From Amoebophrya sp. A120 (lineage: Eukaryota > Sar > Dinophyceae > Syndiniales > Amoebophryaceae), in contig CAJINV010000009.1 in assembly GCA_905178155.1 (NCBI GenBank), positions 855,415 to 919,414 on the forward strand: a DNA stretch of 64,000 nt, in the 5' to 3' direction. The notes under the pieces were generated by a model. The model did not search any database. It worked only from the letters and a program-made list of their open reading frames with translations, and had not been told where the DNA came from. A program made the position numbers and the translations under genes. This document shows, piece after piece, positions 33,101 to 42,900 of the stretch. Position 1 is the stretch's first letter. Every line of letters starts with the position of its first letter.

Positions 33101-34938
33101 GTGGTCCCTGGAGGTGAAGGCGAAGGCGAATGATGAGCCGCTCCAGAATGCTGCCCTGGAGGCGGTGACGCACTGGTAGCGGAGCGCAAAGAACTACGAG
33201 TCCACATACCCGACGCGGGAGCAGGAGAACTAGATGACCAAGATGACCAAGGAGGCAAGGTTGTGCGGGAGGTCCTAGTACTTTCACTCGGCTCCAAGAA
33301 CGCGAAGGGAGGCTCAATCGCCCACTTCGGTGTGGGTGCCAGGATGGGTACTAGCGCGTCCAGACTTGGATCAGGATTTTCAGAAGTTGCGCCATGATCT
33401 TCATCAATCTTCTCTGGAGATGAAGCCCTCGGAGTTGCATACATCGACGCCAAATCGTCCATCAACGTCTGCTGATCTTCCGTACGAATGATGGGGAGTT
33501 GACTTGCAAACGCCAGGAAAAACTTGACGAAGTGGGCAATTCTGCGATTTTCGAGATTCAGAACATCTTCATCGTTTCCCATCGCCGCCTTCACAGCGGT
33601 GCTCCATTTCCAGTCTAGCTCTTTGGTCGCGTCCGCAAGATCCGCTTCGTACCGCTGTATCTCTTCCCAGCGCGCTCTCAAAGCACGATCCTGCGCTTCT
33701 GGTGCTCCGTCTGCGATTTCCACCTCTTGCAGGAGCTGCGATTCCTCTATATCCTTGAACAACGTCCTCGGGTTCGCAAGAAAAAGGTATTCCGGGACCA
33801 TGGAGCGAAGCATGTGTGCGTGCTTTTTTTCCAGGCGAAAGTATTCGGCATTCTGTACCAACGCGGATTCCCAGCGAAAGAGCAGCTTCCGAAAGGGGCG
33901 ATAGAACTGCGTATAGACAGAATTCCAGTCCGCGGCGTCAAAGTGCACCCGGTACCGCTCGCGAGTCGGTCCCAGTCGGGGTCTAGCAGGATCGAGACGT
34001 ATGTATTCGGGTCCAGTGACATCTTTAATTTCGACAGCGGGAAGCGCCAGTTCGAAAGCTTTTCGTACGAATGCAGAGCTATTCCCTCGCGAGGACTTCT
34101 GCTCCAACAAGTCCACAACAAGGGACTGGGATACTGAAACACAATCCGGCAGAGATCCTACGGCGGTCCTGAGCGACGACCCTACGGCCGTCTGTCGATC
34201 TACTGGATTCGCTCTCGGCGGGACAACGAACTTTGAAAAATACTCCATCGCTTTGCCCCACATTTCTTTCCTCGCAGTGCCAAGCGCGTCTCCCTGTAGG
34301 CATCCCTGATAAGTGCGGAGGTCGCCTCTGTTTCGCAGTATGCTTTTCTGTGCCGCGAGCATTTGAATACTAAACGTTTGTGCTCGCAACTGCGCCAAAT
34401 CTTTTTCGCTTAGATGAGCGAGTTGCTCGCCGTCGTTGCTGCACATCTTGCCAGCGGCAGCCGTGTCTTGCTTTCCATCTTGCTCGTTTTGTTCCCCGCT
34501 TCTACGGCCCGTCACAGTCGCAGTCGCTCGAGTGCTGCTTTGCTGCCCGGCAGGTAAGCCAAACAACCGAGGACTGGGGCTGCGACACGTCGTCCGTGCA
34601 CTTGCCGCGCGTTTTTCTGCAGTCGCAGTTCGCTGCTCATCCGCCGATGCGGACGCGTCGAGTGTAGTTGCTTTCACGCCTTTATTTTTATTGACTTTGC
34701 GACCGCCGCGACGTTTGTGTTGTTTGCGTTTTTGTCCTGTTTCTTGCGGTTCAGGGTCACCGGCTTCGGCAGGCACGGAAAACCCTTCGTCCGTGCTTTC
34801 GGTAATATGCGGTGCTGCGGCAAAAGCGCCAAAGGCTACATGGTCGACGAGTGCAAGCCTAGTGGAGATGAGCAAGACTAAGCTGACAAGCCCAGCGCCG
34901 ACTTTCCGAGCTGACGGAAATTGTGTCAGAGCAGTCAT
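27172..34938 (-). CDS. Secreted or membrane-anchored protein of unknown function, four introner introns
   Basis: Five exons, about 34938-32592, 32428-32236, 31968-31940, 31685-31471 and 27543-27172, give 1051 residues in one frame. The ATG is followed by a hydrophobic segment (KVGAGLVSLVLLISTRLALV) typical of a signal or anchor. After a Lys/Arg-rich linker comes a folded-looking core (about 200-560, with SVYTQFYRPFRKLLFRWESA), a Pro/Ser-rich linker and a helical region (LLEELNQNGQHVAGFL). The later exons encode LFHSSTQWKKVHNILFGQKG and, after the giant intron, a Pro-rich tail ending DIADVAKYVL. The third exon is only 29 nt. No family recognised. An alternative GT-AG intron (31992-32213) would also keep frame, but the TIR model explains more. 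Confidence 0.72.
27854..27965. repeat. Long GC-rich palindrome
   Basis: Arms of about 32 bp starting GCTTATCGCAGGAGCCTGCG face each other, with a second smaller palindrome (CCGCGGCCC and its complement) in the loop. Lies inside the giant element. Confidence 0.8.
28260..28670 (+). repeat. 110-bp tandem repeat inside the giant element
   Basis: Three good units and one degenerate unit marked by GGATTGCGCTTTTGCGCAAT and TTTTACCGCCCGCATCTGAC, about 110 bp apart. The open frames across it are repeat artefacts. Confidence 0.8.
29066..29120. repeat. GC-rich hairpin
   Basis: Arms rich in GC dinucleotides (GCGCGCAGAGCGCGCGCGCC and complement) around a 7-base TTCGTGG loop. Inside the giant element. 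Confidence 0.8.
29190..29720. repeat. Degenerate repeat of about 60 bp with internal dyads
   Basis: About nine units built from GCAAAAGTGATGGCC, GAGCTCCTTGGCCATCAC and a TTTTCGCTCGGGCAAAAG block. GATGGCC and GGCCATC face each other, so each unit can fold. Inside the giant element. Confidence 0.75.
30144..30191. repeat. Perfect hairpin ending one module of the giant element
   Basis: CTACTAGCCCC and GGGGCTAGTAG bracket an inner GCCGGCGTCC/GGACGCCGGC dyad. It abuts the third copy of the 45-bp module, marking a likely segment boundary. Confidence 0.7.
30720..30930 (+). repeat. Array of about 18-bp units (TGATCTTCGTCACAAAT)
   Basis: Ten or so units of TGATCTTCGTCACAAATTG drifting to TGATCTCCATTTCAAATGG at the right end. 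Inside the giant element. Confidence 0.8.
31691..31939 (-). mobile_element. Introner element, family delta
   Basis: A 249-bp intron flanked by CGTCT (31686-31690) and CGTCC (31940-31944). Ends are identical inverted copies starting TATCAAATGTAAAAGTGTCT, matching the element at 18213-18477 at all but one of the first 28 bases. Removal gives PTPDAKALFHSS in frame. Confidence 0.9.
31974..32235 (-). mobile_element. Introner element, family alpha (diverged)
   Basis: A 262-bp intron flanked by ACGGC (31969-31973) and GCGGC (32236-32240). Ends are TATGAACTGCAGATCTGCCT and the reverse of TATGCATTGCAAACATGTCT. Removal gives GPVAAALIMFPTP in frame. A GTAAGT donor and a CAG acceptor inside it offer an alternative canonical intron. 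Confidence 0.7.
32432..32589 (-). mobile_element. Introner element, family alpha
   Basis: A 158-bp intron with TATCCAGTGCAAAAGTATCG on the left and the reverse of TATGCATTGCAAAAGTATCG on the right. Flanks CAACA and ACACA only partly match. Removal gives LLQNVLAFLPELIS in frame. Confidence 0.85.
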
Positions 34939-37121
34939 CTTAAAGATCCTGCTGGTAGTAGTTGTGTCCTTTCTTATCGCGAAGGCGGCAAACTAGACCA
35001 CACTCCCTTCTCAATACTTCCTTCGTGACGAAAATTTAAATAAGGTAAGATTGCGAGACTTCCACCTTGCTTAAGTTCCTAGAAAACTTCTTTGATAGTG
35101 TTGAAGAAAAAGAAATACAAGAACAATACAATTACTTGCGAAATCTCTATGTTTGTGTTTCGTTTGTGCGTCTGGCGCTTAATTTAATTATGTTGATACG
35201 ACATTTACTTTTACGCTAGTTTTAATTCAAATTATCACTACTTAGTGCAATCTTTTATGAATTTTTACCTTCGATTTTCTGCGCATGCAGATGCAGTACT
35301 TGTGATACAGATATCTCGATCGGATACGATTTACGCACTACTTGCACTCGTTTTGCTTCTAGTATTAAGCCGTATGTGTAAGTTTGGTTACTTAAGTTTT
35401 TTTTGAACCGATGATGTTATCTTTAAATTCTAATATCCTACGGGATTTGAACCGTTGTTCCTCAGTAGGACCATCAACTGCACACACACTGTAATAGTAT
35501 GGAAGAAGTTGAAATGCTGTTGGTGCTTTCTCATATTCCCTTGTGCGTCGTCAACAACATGTGTCTGCGTGTACTTATCGGTGTGTGAAAGTGGTCTAGC
35601 CGGTGTGCAAGTGCGTATGAGCCGGTTGATCCTCATTTCTTTGCGAATGATTCCGAAAACATTGACATTTAGATCATTTGTGAACTTCTTTCGAAGCATT
35701 TGCGACCCAGTTGATCCAGATCCTTCTTGACATTCATATCGTAGCTGATGCTGAATTTGCATGCTGGCATTTTTCCAAGAACCTGAGAAGTCCAATGCCG
35801 CGACGATCTGGCACGACCTTAGCATTGAGCGTTTTTTTGTACACTCGCGGAACAAACAAGCGTAGGAGGTGCGACCTTCTCGTATCTGTCCATGTCGCCG
35901 TACTGCTCTGCAGGGGCGATTTCATTGTTTTTGTCTTTCTGCACATTGCGAAAACAAAGTAAGGCGAGACAACGAAGACGTCCAGTTACAGAACAGTTTC
36001 TTCACTTCAAACCCTAAACCCATAACTCATCATACATGATCAGACTGCACTCAGTCCCATTCCAAAACGCGCAAACAGGAGGAAACGTCCCCTCTGCATG
36101 CGACTGACTTTCTTGGTAGCAGCGCCCTGGGTGTGTGTTCACAGCATTGCACTTTTTTGCAAATGTAGCTTCTTCCATCGCCACCACCTCACTCTCCCCA
36201 TCATCATCTTGCTGCTCAAACTACGACTACTACTACTACTTTACTACAACTGTAACTGTTTCATCGCGTTCGTCGAATAAAGTCTTCCTTGCATTTGGAC
36301 TTCGTCTTCGACTTGGGGCGTTGAAATTGGTGGGCAGCTTTCTGCCCCCCAATTTGGGCTCAAAACTGAAGCCACGCACTCGCAACTCCAGGATCGGCCA
36401 GAAAATGGTTTGTCGCGTTTCGCGTTTAGAATTAGAAGTCACTCTTTTTCAACAGACAGCAAAACCGGAAACCTGGAAAGCCTTCAAGTATTTGAAGAAT
36501 ACTTTGAGAGCCCTAACAACTATAAACTTGGAGATCGCTGGCGTGAATTCTCGTATGCGATGTAAAGCGTACTACTTCTACTATCCTTGTTCACCCGCAG
36601 GGGCTCTCAGTTCAGGTAATGAGCTGGGCGGTGGTCCAGGTCCCTGAGTGTCTGCCTTTTTGGGAGATAACACCCAGCACCGGCCCTTCTTCCATTCCCG
36701 AGTTCTCACAAAAATCAAGACCACCGACTTGCTGCTCAAAAAAAAATCCACATTATACATTCAAATTGAAATTCGTACTACTATCGCGGTGACAGTTGTT
36801 GCTTTCTCCTCGTCATTTGAATTTATTCGTGCATGCTGCAACGCGCTTATCAATGTCAGCGTTCAAATTGAAATTGTGTTCACATTTTGAAACGCCTCCT
36901 TAAGGATACCGATACGGATAGGACGGTTCCTCTGCATGTTGATGGCGATGGCTCTCTTACAACTCTTTAGAGTACTGCTTCTACGTCCAGCACCGCACCT
37001 TTGATATTCTGAAAGAAACATGTAAACGAAAGACCACAAAGAGCGGTAGAAAAAAAACGAAAATGAGTCTGCCGGTGGTCCACCAAGTTCATCTTGAATG
37101 CGTTCACTACCGATGTCTTCT
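34939..37121. other. Long intergenic region, A/T-rich, no supported gene
   Basis: About 2.2 kb. Frames of 100-170 codons occur on both strands (for example 35430-35855 minus, 36135-36647 plus) but have low-complexity or scrambled composition, lack convincing starts and share nothing with neighbours. The left part is the presumed promoter of the gene ending at 27172. Confidence 0.5.
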
Positions 37122-39221
37122 TCAAGTACTTTTTCTTTTCACACGCCTCGGATGTTTCTTGAAATGTTTTCTATTTTTCCATTCCTGCTTGCGCGTACGT
37201 TTGCTTTTGCAATCGAGCGCACCACCAACGATTTCTCGCACCTCCCGCTTCGATTTCTCGTCCAAATCACCCTTGTAGATTTCCTCTAGCGCGGCGCGCA
37301 CTTTCTGCAGATTTTCCCTGTCTTCGGGGCCGAGGGTAATCGAAGAAAACTTTTCGCGCAAGAGGTACCAGGGTAGCGCGCCAATGGCTTGCGGGTAAAT
37401 GTGCTCCATCTTTCCTTCTGACTGCATCTGGGTGTTGTGCTCGTTCAATCTCTCGTTCGCTTTCCGCCACTCTTGCAGCATCCTCTCAGCATCAAGATCG
37501 CGCAGCAACCCGACTGCCGACCGCGCGTTGTAACTCGGGCCGGCTCGGCATCTCTGTTGCTCATTCCAAAGCGACGCATGTGGAATGCCCGGACCGGGTG
37601 GAAAGATTTCTGGAACTACAACGCTATCACTTGATAGGAGGCTAGCGTCGCGGTAACGCTCCGCCATTTTCTCTTGATTTGTGTGTCCCCAAAACATTAA
37701 GACAAAGTTTCCGTCAGGTGGCGTTACCGCCAGGTCGGCGCCCTCCTCGCGATGCAGTTTGTCGGCCAGACAGGCAGTAGGGATAATGTGCGGCGCACCA
37801 CGGGCCAAAGGTCCGTGTTGCAAACTCGTCTCTATATTGCACGGAACTGGCGCCCCGGAAGCATCGCGCGCCGTAAAATTGTTTACACCCTTGTAGGTTT
37901 GCGCGTTCGCAATCACTAGCTGGCGCGCAACATTGCCCTCCTCGTTGCTTCGAGGTACCCACCACGAGACTACTTGACCCAAAGCCCCGCCTGCGGCACC
38001 GGTCCGGCCCCGGCGCTGGCCTGGAGATGAAATCCCCGCTGCATTGAACCACTGTGCATTCGCGGCGTAGTTGTTGTCCCTGTGGAAAAACGGCACCCTG
38101 AAACTTTTATCGAAAGGAGTAATCGAAACGTCCTCGCCATCCTCCCAGAGGACGTGGCTTAGTCTCGCTGGTGGCAGCGCGATCAGAAGGGGGGGCGCAC
38201 TGCCACTGTGAAAGCTTTCTCCTTCTTCACTTCCGCGGCGATTATTCGCAGGCTGCCGTGCAGCAAGAGCGTCCGTGATCGAAGCTGCAATGTTCTGTGC
38301 GTGTGATGTGAGCCAGCCTTTTGCATACTTTCGAGCCGGTGGATTATTTTTTGGATAGCCAGCAGGTATGAAGTTGTCACCCTCCAGGTTGTCAGGCAGC
38401 TCTATGATGTCTCGGGAAAGTAACGCCCATCCCTGCGTAGAAAGGTTTCCAGCGACTTCTGCGATGTCAGAAGTCGCATTGTCCGCAGAAGACAACACCC
38501 GCGCACCGAAATCTTGCAAAGCCTTGTCGGCAACGAGCTTGGCGGCTTTGGTCGGCATCATATCGTTTTCTGTGTCTACCTTAGACGCGTACTGAAGGTC
38601 GTGGAGTCTTCCTTCGCTTTGTGTAGCGCCGTACGGACCCAGACCACCACCTATAAGTAATTGTATATTCCATTTTACGCTGCTCAACCAATTAACTTAA
38701 CAAATATTGTTTACGACTTCTACAACTAGACCTGGTTCTACATACTAGCTGCTGCTGATGTGCATTGGATTTCTAGCACGAAATGAAAATGATTCGAGCT
38801 CCAGTAGCTGCTTCTATCAACTTGACATCTACCCAAGTAACACCCTCATCCTGAGATAATATTTCAGGATGACGGTGTTACTTCTGTGAAACATATTATT
38901 TGAGCAGATTCATATACCAGTAGGGCAGCTGTCCGTCAGTCTCAGCTGTGGGGGCTCGTCCTCCCTTAGACCAACATTAAGACGTTGTTGAACGGCTAGT
39001 TCTTGTAGCCCCGCGATGCCTGCGGCGACAACAAAAATGGCTGTCTGCTTGCCCAAACAACCGCTCGCTTCACGTTTCCCCGCAGGCCTTGACGGAGCCC
39101 GAAGTTGCGTTCGGAGAGCTGCGGTGAATTGGAACATTTCACAAAAACTGCCGACCGCAACGATAATGAACCAAAAGTAAATCGCACGCCAGCGGACTCC
39201 TTGTTGCGCACTCATTTTCAT
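37122..39221 (-). CDS. Unknown protein with N-terminal membrane segments
   Basis: Two exons, 39221-38918 and 38650-37122, give 610 residues from ATG (MKMSAQQG). The intron is canonical: donor CTACTG|GTATAT, acceptor TACTTATAG|GTGG, in frame. Hydrophobic segments lie at about residues 13-35 (AIYFWFIIVAVGSF) and 60-78 (TAIFVVAAGIAGL). The rest is soluble, with HVLWEDGEDVSITPFDKSFR, FFHRDNNYAANAQWF and NFVLMFWGHTNQEKMAERYR blocks, and ends in a strongly basic tail rich in Lys/Arg. I recognise no family. The protein is probably anchored by its N terminus. Confidence 0.75.
38837..38881. repeat. Hairpin in the 5' part of an intron
   Basis: GTAACACCCTCATCCTGA pairs with TCAGGATGACGGTGTTAC around a 9-base loop. 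It starts about 36 bases downstream of the donor of the canonical intron in the gene at 37122-39221. Confidence 0.8.
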
Positions 39222-40749
39222 TTTATTCGTGCGCTGCCAACCTCAACTCTTTAAAATTGAATAGTTGCGCAGTAGTTTCTACTTGTTCTGCTTCTGACTT
39301 TTTAGGAATAGCAAACAAGACTGAGTCAAGGAAACCGAAACGATACGGATACTAAGCCATGGAGTACAATGATAATCGTTGTGCTAGAAAAAACTGAGAA
39401 GGCACGAGCGAGACGAAAGGCCAGGTGCGCAGTAGAGACGAGCGGGTGCCAAATAACAACTTGAGTAAGTACCTCGTTTGAGCTTTTACTTGCAGAAAAG
39501 CATTATATTGCAATGTAAAAAAATCAAAGTTGGATTTTGAGTAGGTCACTGTAGCCGGAGCGAACTGCGAGATTTGGTATGCTTAGCCTGTCGCGTTGGG
39601 TTGAAGAGAAGAAAGCGAAGCGAAAATAGACCCTAGCTAGAGCGGACGATTGAAAAAACATTTATAAACTGGACGATTGAGAACTCTTTGTCTTTCGTCT
39701 GGCTCGGGACAATGATAATTTTGTTTTTATTGATTATGGTTACCGACAACACGAAAATTCTTCGTTCGTATATCGGGATCCGATCGACCCCGCTTCAAAA
39801 ACTCACGCGACCGATTTCGTGGTTGATTATGATCGAGGCGTCTTTGTATTTGGCCGAGTGATTATGATCACGTGACCGACGAGTTTTGGTTGGTTATGAT
39901 CGGAATGTGTATCTTTTGGAAAAGTGACAGAAGCTGATCCTGATTTCATTTTCATTGATGACAGCGAAGCACTGCAATTTTTATGGCATCGCCTGATATT
40001 AAGCACTGACATTGACAAAGTAACTCGTCCATCCTCTAGATCCTGAGTGAAGATGGGAACTTCGTCTGCCGTTTCTGCAAAATCTTGACAATAGTTCACA
40101 TCCTGGCGCCCCCTCGCGACGTGCTGCAATTTCCAATTCTCGGCGCACGCCTGGAGCCGTGCCTCTGCTTCTGCACCGTGCAGAAAAACAAAGCTGGCAC
40201 GTTCCTGTCAATCTGATTCTGAACAGTCGTCGCGCGTAAGCGCACAGTACTTGTTATACGCACACTCCTTCCATGTTAGTCTTAGTCTTCGTCTCTGCTG
40301 GTTCGAACTAACAATGCGCTCGACTTGCACTTGCGCAGTTGACAACAGGCACAAGCAGGATTAGGATTACGAACAAAGACAAATCATGTCCGTGACCTCA
40401 CTACATACAAATAATTACATATACATCCGTACCACTGGCGTGCTTTCGATTGCTCCTACATCATAGCGATTTATTACAGAATAGTTTTATTTCTAATTTC
40501 ATATTTATATCAAGTAATATTAGTATACGTTGATGTAGTGTGGGTTTCGTTTAGGTTACATATAGCAAAGTCCTCGTCTCAAACTGAGGGGCAGATCGCA
40601 CTCGCTCTCGCGGTTGTTACATCATAATTACATGTTTTTCTTTTGATTTCGTGTGCTTAGAGTTGCTGAGCATGAAGAGCACCAGCTCGCTCGTTCAAGT
40701 CCGTGTTACTTCGTTCCCCGATGTTCTTCGTCATTCGTAACACCTTTTT
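39222..40749. other. Intergenic, no supported gene
   Basis: Short frames only. A few copies of GATTATGATC-like sequence occur around 39820-39900. It includes the promoter of the gene ending at 37122. Confidence 0.5.
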
Positions 40750-42881
40750 TTATCCTCCAGCTAGTCCCTGGTCCTCATCTTCGTCGACGCGACCATTAGT
40801 CCGGCTGTTCTCGCCGCGAGTCATCGTGCCTTCGCCTTCGATGTCTTCGTTTTCGCCAGCGCCGCCTTTTCTCTTCTTTTTTCGCTCACGAAACAGTTGC
40901 CATTTGAACGCAAGCTTGCCCTGCACCGGCATATCCTTCATTTTTTCTGCGAAGCTACCACTGGTCGTGTTCTCACTGTTCTCGACTTTCTCCACATCGC
41001 TCGGAAGGTAGAGCGGCAATTCGTCCTGCTTTTGCAAAAGGCACCCGCCCTTCGCGTGCTTCCGCACCTTCAACCGGCACTCGCCGAGCAGCACGGGCTG
41101 TTTCTGGGTCAGTTCCGCGGTGAAGTCCAAATCGTTCTCGTCGTCGTTGGTTGTTCTGCCCGTGTCGTACACTTGAACCATATGCATTGCAATCGTATGA
41201 TCTATCGTAGTGGTGCTTGGTAGAACTTGCAATGCAAATTTTCTCAGAACACAAACAGCAACAGGGAAAAATGGAATTTGCCATGCTGACCCAGCTTCGA
41301 GAGCAGATTTCTCATGCATAACTGCAATTGAAGAAGTAGTACCACGGGTACGATAAAAGATATTAGTTTTGCGCCGGATAAAACACCGCCTCCAGTGACT
41401 TGCCGTCGTACGGAATTCGGGTCGTGTAGCGAAAATACGGCTTCGTCGTGCCGGAGACGACCTGCGATTGCCGCGACGCATCGCCCAACTTAATCACCGC
41501 GTAGGTGGAGGTACTCTTTAGCGAGTGTGCGCTATCCAAGAAAAAAACATTGTAGGTGTGACTTTTTTATTTTTGGAGGAACAGCATTGCAAATTTGTCT
41601 GGCATGACAGCAAAAACCTGTCATGCGCAGATAGTACGTGAAAACGCCCTTTAATGGACCCTACGATGCATGCCAAGCATGACTGACACACGCAATCATC
41701 TTGAGTGTTGCGCATCACAAATTTACACTAACAACGTTTTTTTCTTGCATATGCGCGCACCACCTGGACCAGCGCGTGGTCCTGTTTCATCACCTCCTGT
41801 TCGTAATCCTCCGTTTGCGTGTGCTCGATCAGGTCACGGGGCACCGTATAATTGATGTCACCCGAGGACATGTTCTTATTTGTTCCACCGTCCAGTCGCG
41901 ACTTCTTCCGCTCTTCCACTTTCACGGAGAGGTTCCTGGCGGCGAGTTTCGCGTTGAACAAGGAAAAGAGCTCTTTCGTGCGGTCAACTACACCGGTCGT
42001 CGGGGACGAGGACGTTGTATTTGCGACCGCAGTAGAGGACGACGATGCACCCGCGGCGGCTCCTGCGGCCGCCGCCGCAGTTGCGCCGGCAGTTCGTCCC
42101 GACGGTGACGTCGGCGATACCGTGTCGTCCAGCTCCTGACGCAAGCTGGACATCATGGTGGCGGGGGAAATGTTCTGGTCCCGATCTTCAGTCCCAGCGG
42201 GGGAGTTGGAATCGTCCCTCGTCATGTCGAAGTACTTTGCGGCTCCTGCTGCTGCAGTTGTACTAATAATCCCCCCTTGACTGTTCGCGTTCTTCAACAT
42301 CTGGTCACTGGCACGCCCCGCGTTCAAACTTCTCGTCTATGCATTGCAACGTAGTCGTATCGGAGGAGTGGGAATTGCATTTTTCTATAATTTTTTCGAA
42401 TGGAAAAAGCGAATCTGTATTTGTGATGGTGCATGAGCTTGGAAACCAAATCTCTCATACTGTACTGCAGTTTGTACGAATACGATATCGATGCTGTTGC
42501 AACGCATACTGTTATCGCATCCTCCTCGTCGTCCAGCTGAAAGAGCACCGTCTTTGCCTGCTCGGCCGCGTCTGCTCGAAGCTGCGAGAGCGGACTGCTG
42601 CTGAACGAACGCGGGGGGCTGTTACGGTAAATTTTCGCGATCTCCGACTTGGTGATCTTCTCTTCCAGTGTAGGTTCCTCTTCGACCACAACCTGCGGCC
42701 CCAAAAGCGGAGCGGTCTGCTCGCCCTCCGCGCGGGCGGTCAGGGAGCCCACCGGATGGTGCCGGTGGCGACGGGACTGATGACGTTTTGCGTTTCCATT
42801 TTCGTTTTTTCTTTTCAATTTTCTCCTCCAGAAAGGCAGACCAGAGCAAAGAGCTTGCAGCCGAAATTTTGTACTCAACAT
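40750..42881 (-). CDS. C2-domain-like protein with three introner introns
   Basis: Four exons, about 42881-42511, 42334-41752, 41527-41381 and 41175-40750, give about 508 residues from ATG. The N terminus is basic and contains KLKRKNENGNAKRHQ; then come an acidic helix, an Ala-rich tract, and from about residue 305 a beta-rich region: VQVVRAHSLKSTSTYAVIKL, SGTTKPYFRYTTRIPY, GKSLEAVFQVYDTG, GECRLKVRKH, with WQLFRE at the end. This order of strands, an NP/KP-F turn and a closing strand is what a C2 domain looks like, but the usual calcium-binding Asp residues are mostly missing, so lipid or protein binding without calcium is more likely. The tail is Lys/Glu-rich. The start lies 19 bp after the stop of the upstream gene. 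Confidence 0.65.
41181..41380 (-). mobile_element. Introner element, family alpha (diverged)
   Basis: A 200-bp intron flanked by AACCA (41176-41180) and AAACA (41381-41385). Left end TATGCATTGCAATCGTATGA, right end the reverse of TATCCGGCGCAAAACTAATA. Removal gives LEAVFQVYDTG in frame. Confidence 0.82.
41533..41751 (-). mobile_element. Introner element, family beta
   Basis: A 219-bp intron with TGCGC on both sides (41528-41532, 41752-41756). Ends are TATCCAAGAAAAAAACATTG and the reverse of TATGCAAGAAAAAAACGTTG. Removal gives VVRAHSLKST in frame. Same family as the intron of paralogue A. Confidence 0.92.
42338..42508 (-). mobile_element. Introner element, family alpha (old copy)
   Basis: A 171-bp intron with TATGCATTGCAACGTAGTCG on the left and the reverse of TATGCGTTGCAACAGCATCG on the right. 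The 5-bp flanks no longer match (TCGTC against CTGTT), yet removing the element plus five bases still keeps the frame into RSLNAGRASDQ. Confidence 0.75.
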
Positions 42882-42900
42882 TTGAAGGAATTGAAATTAC

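Noticed and set aside
35435-35475. tRNA-like T-arm (GGTTCAAATCC on the minus strand)
   Set aside because: TCCTAC/GTAGGA pair only about 30 bases apart, leaving no room for D and anticodon arms.
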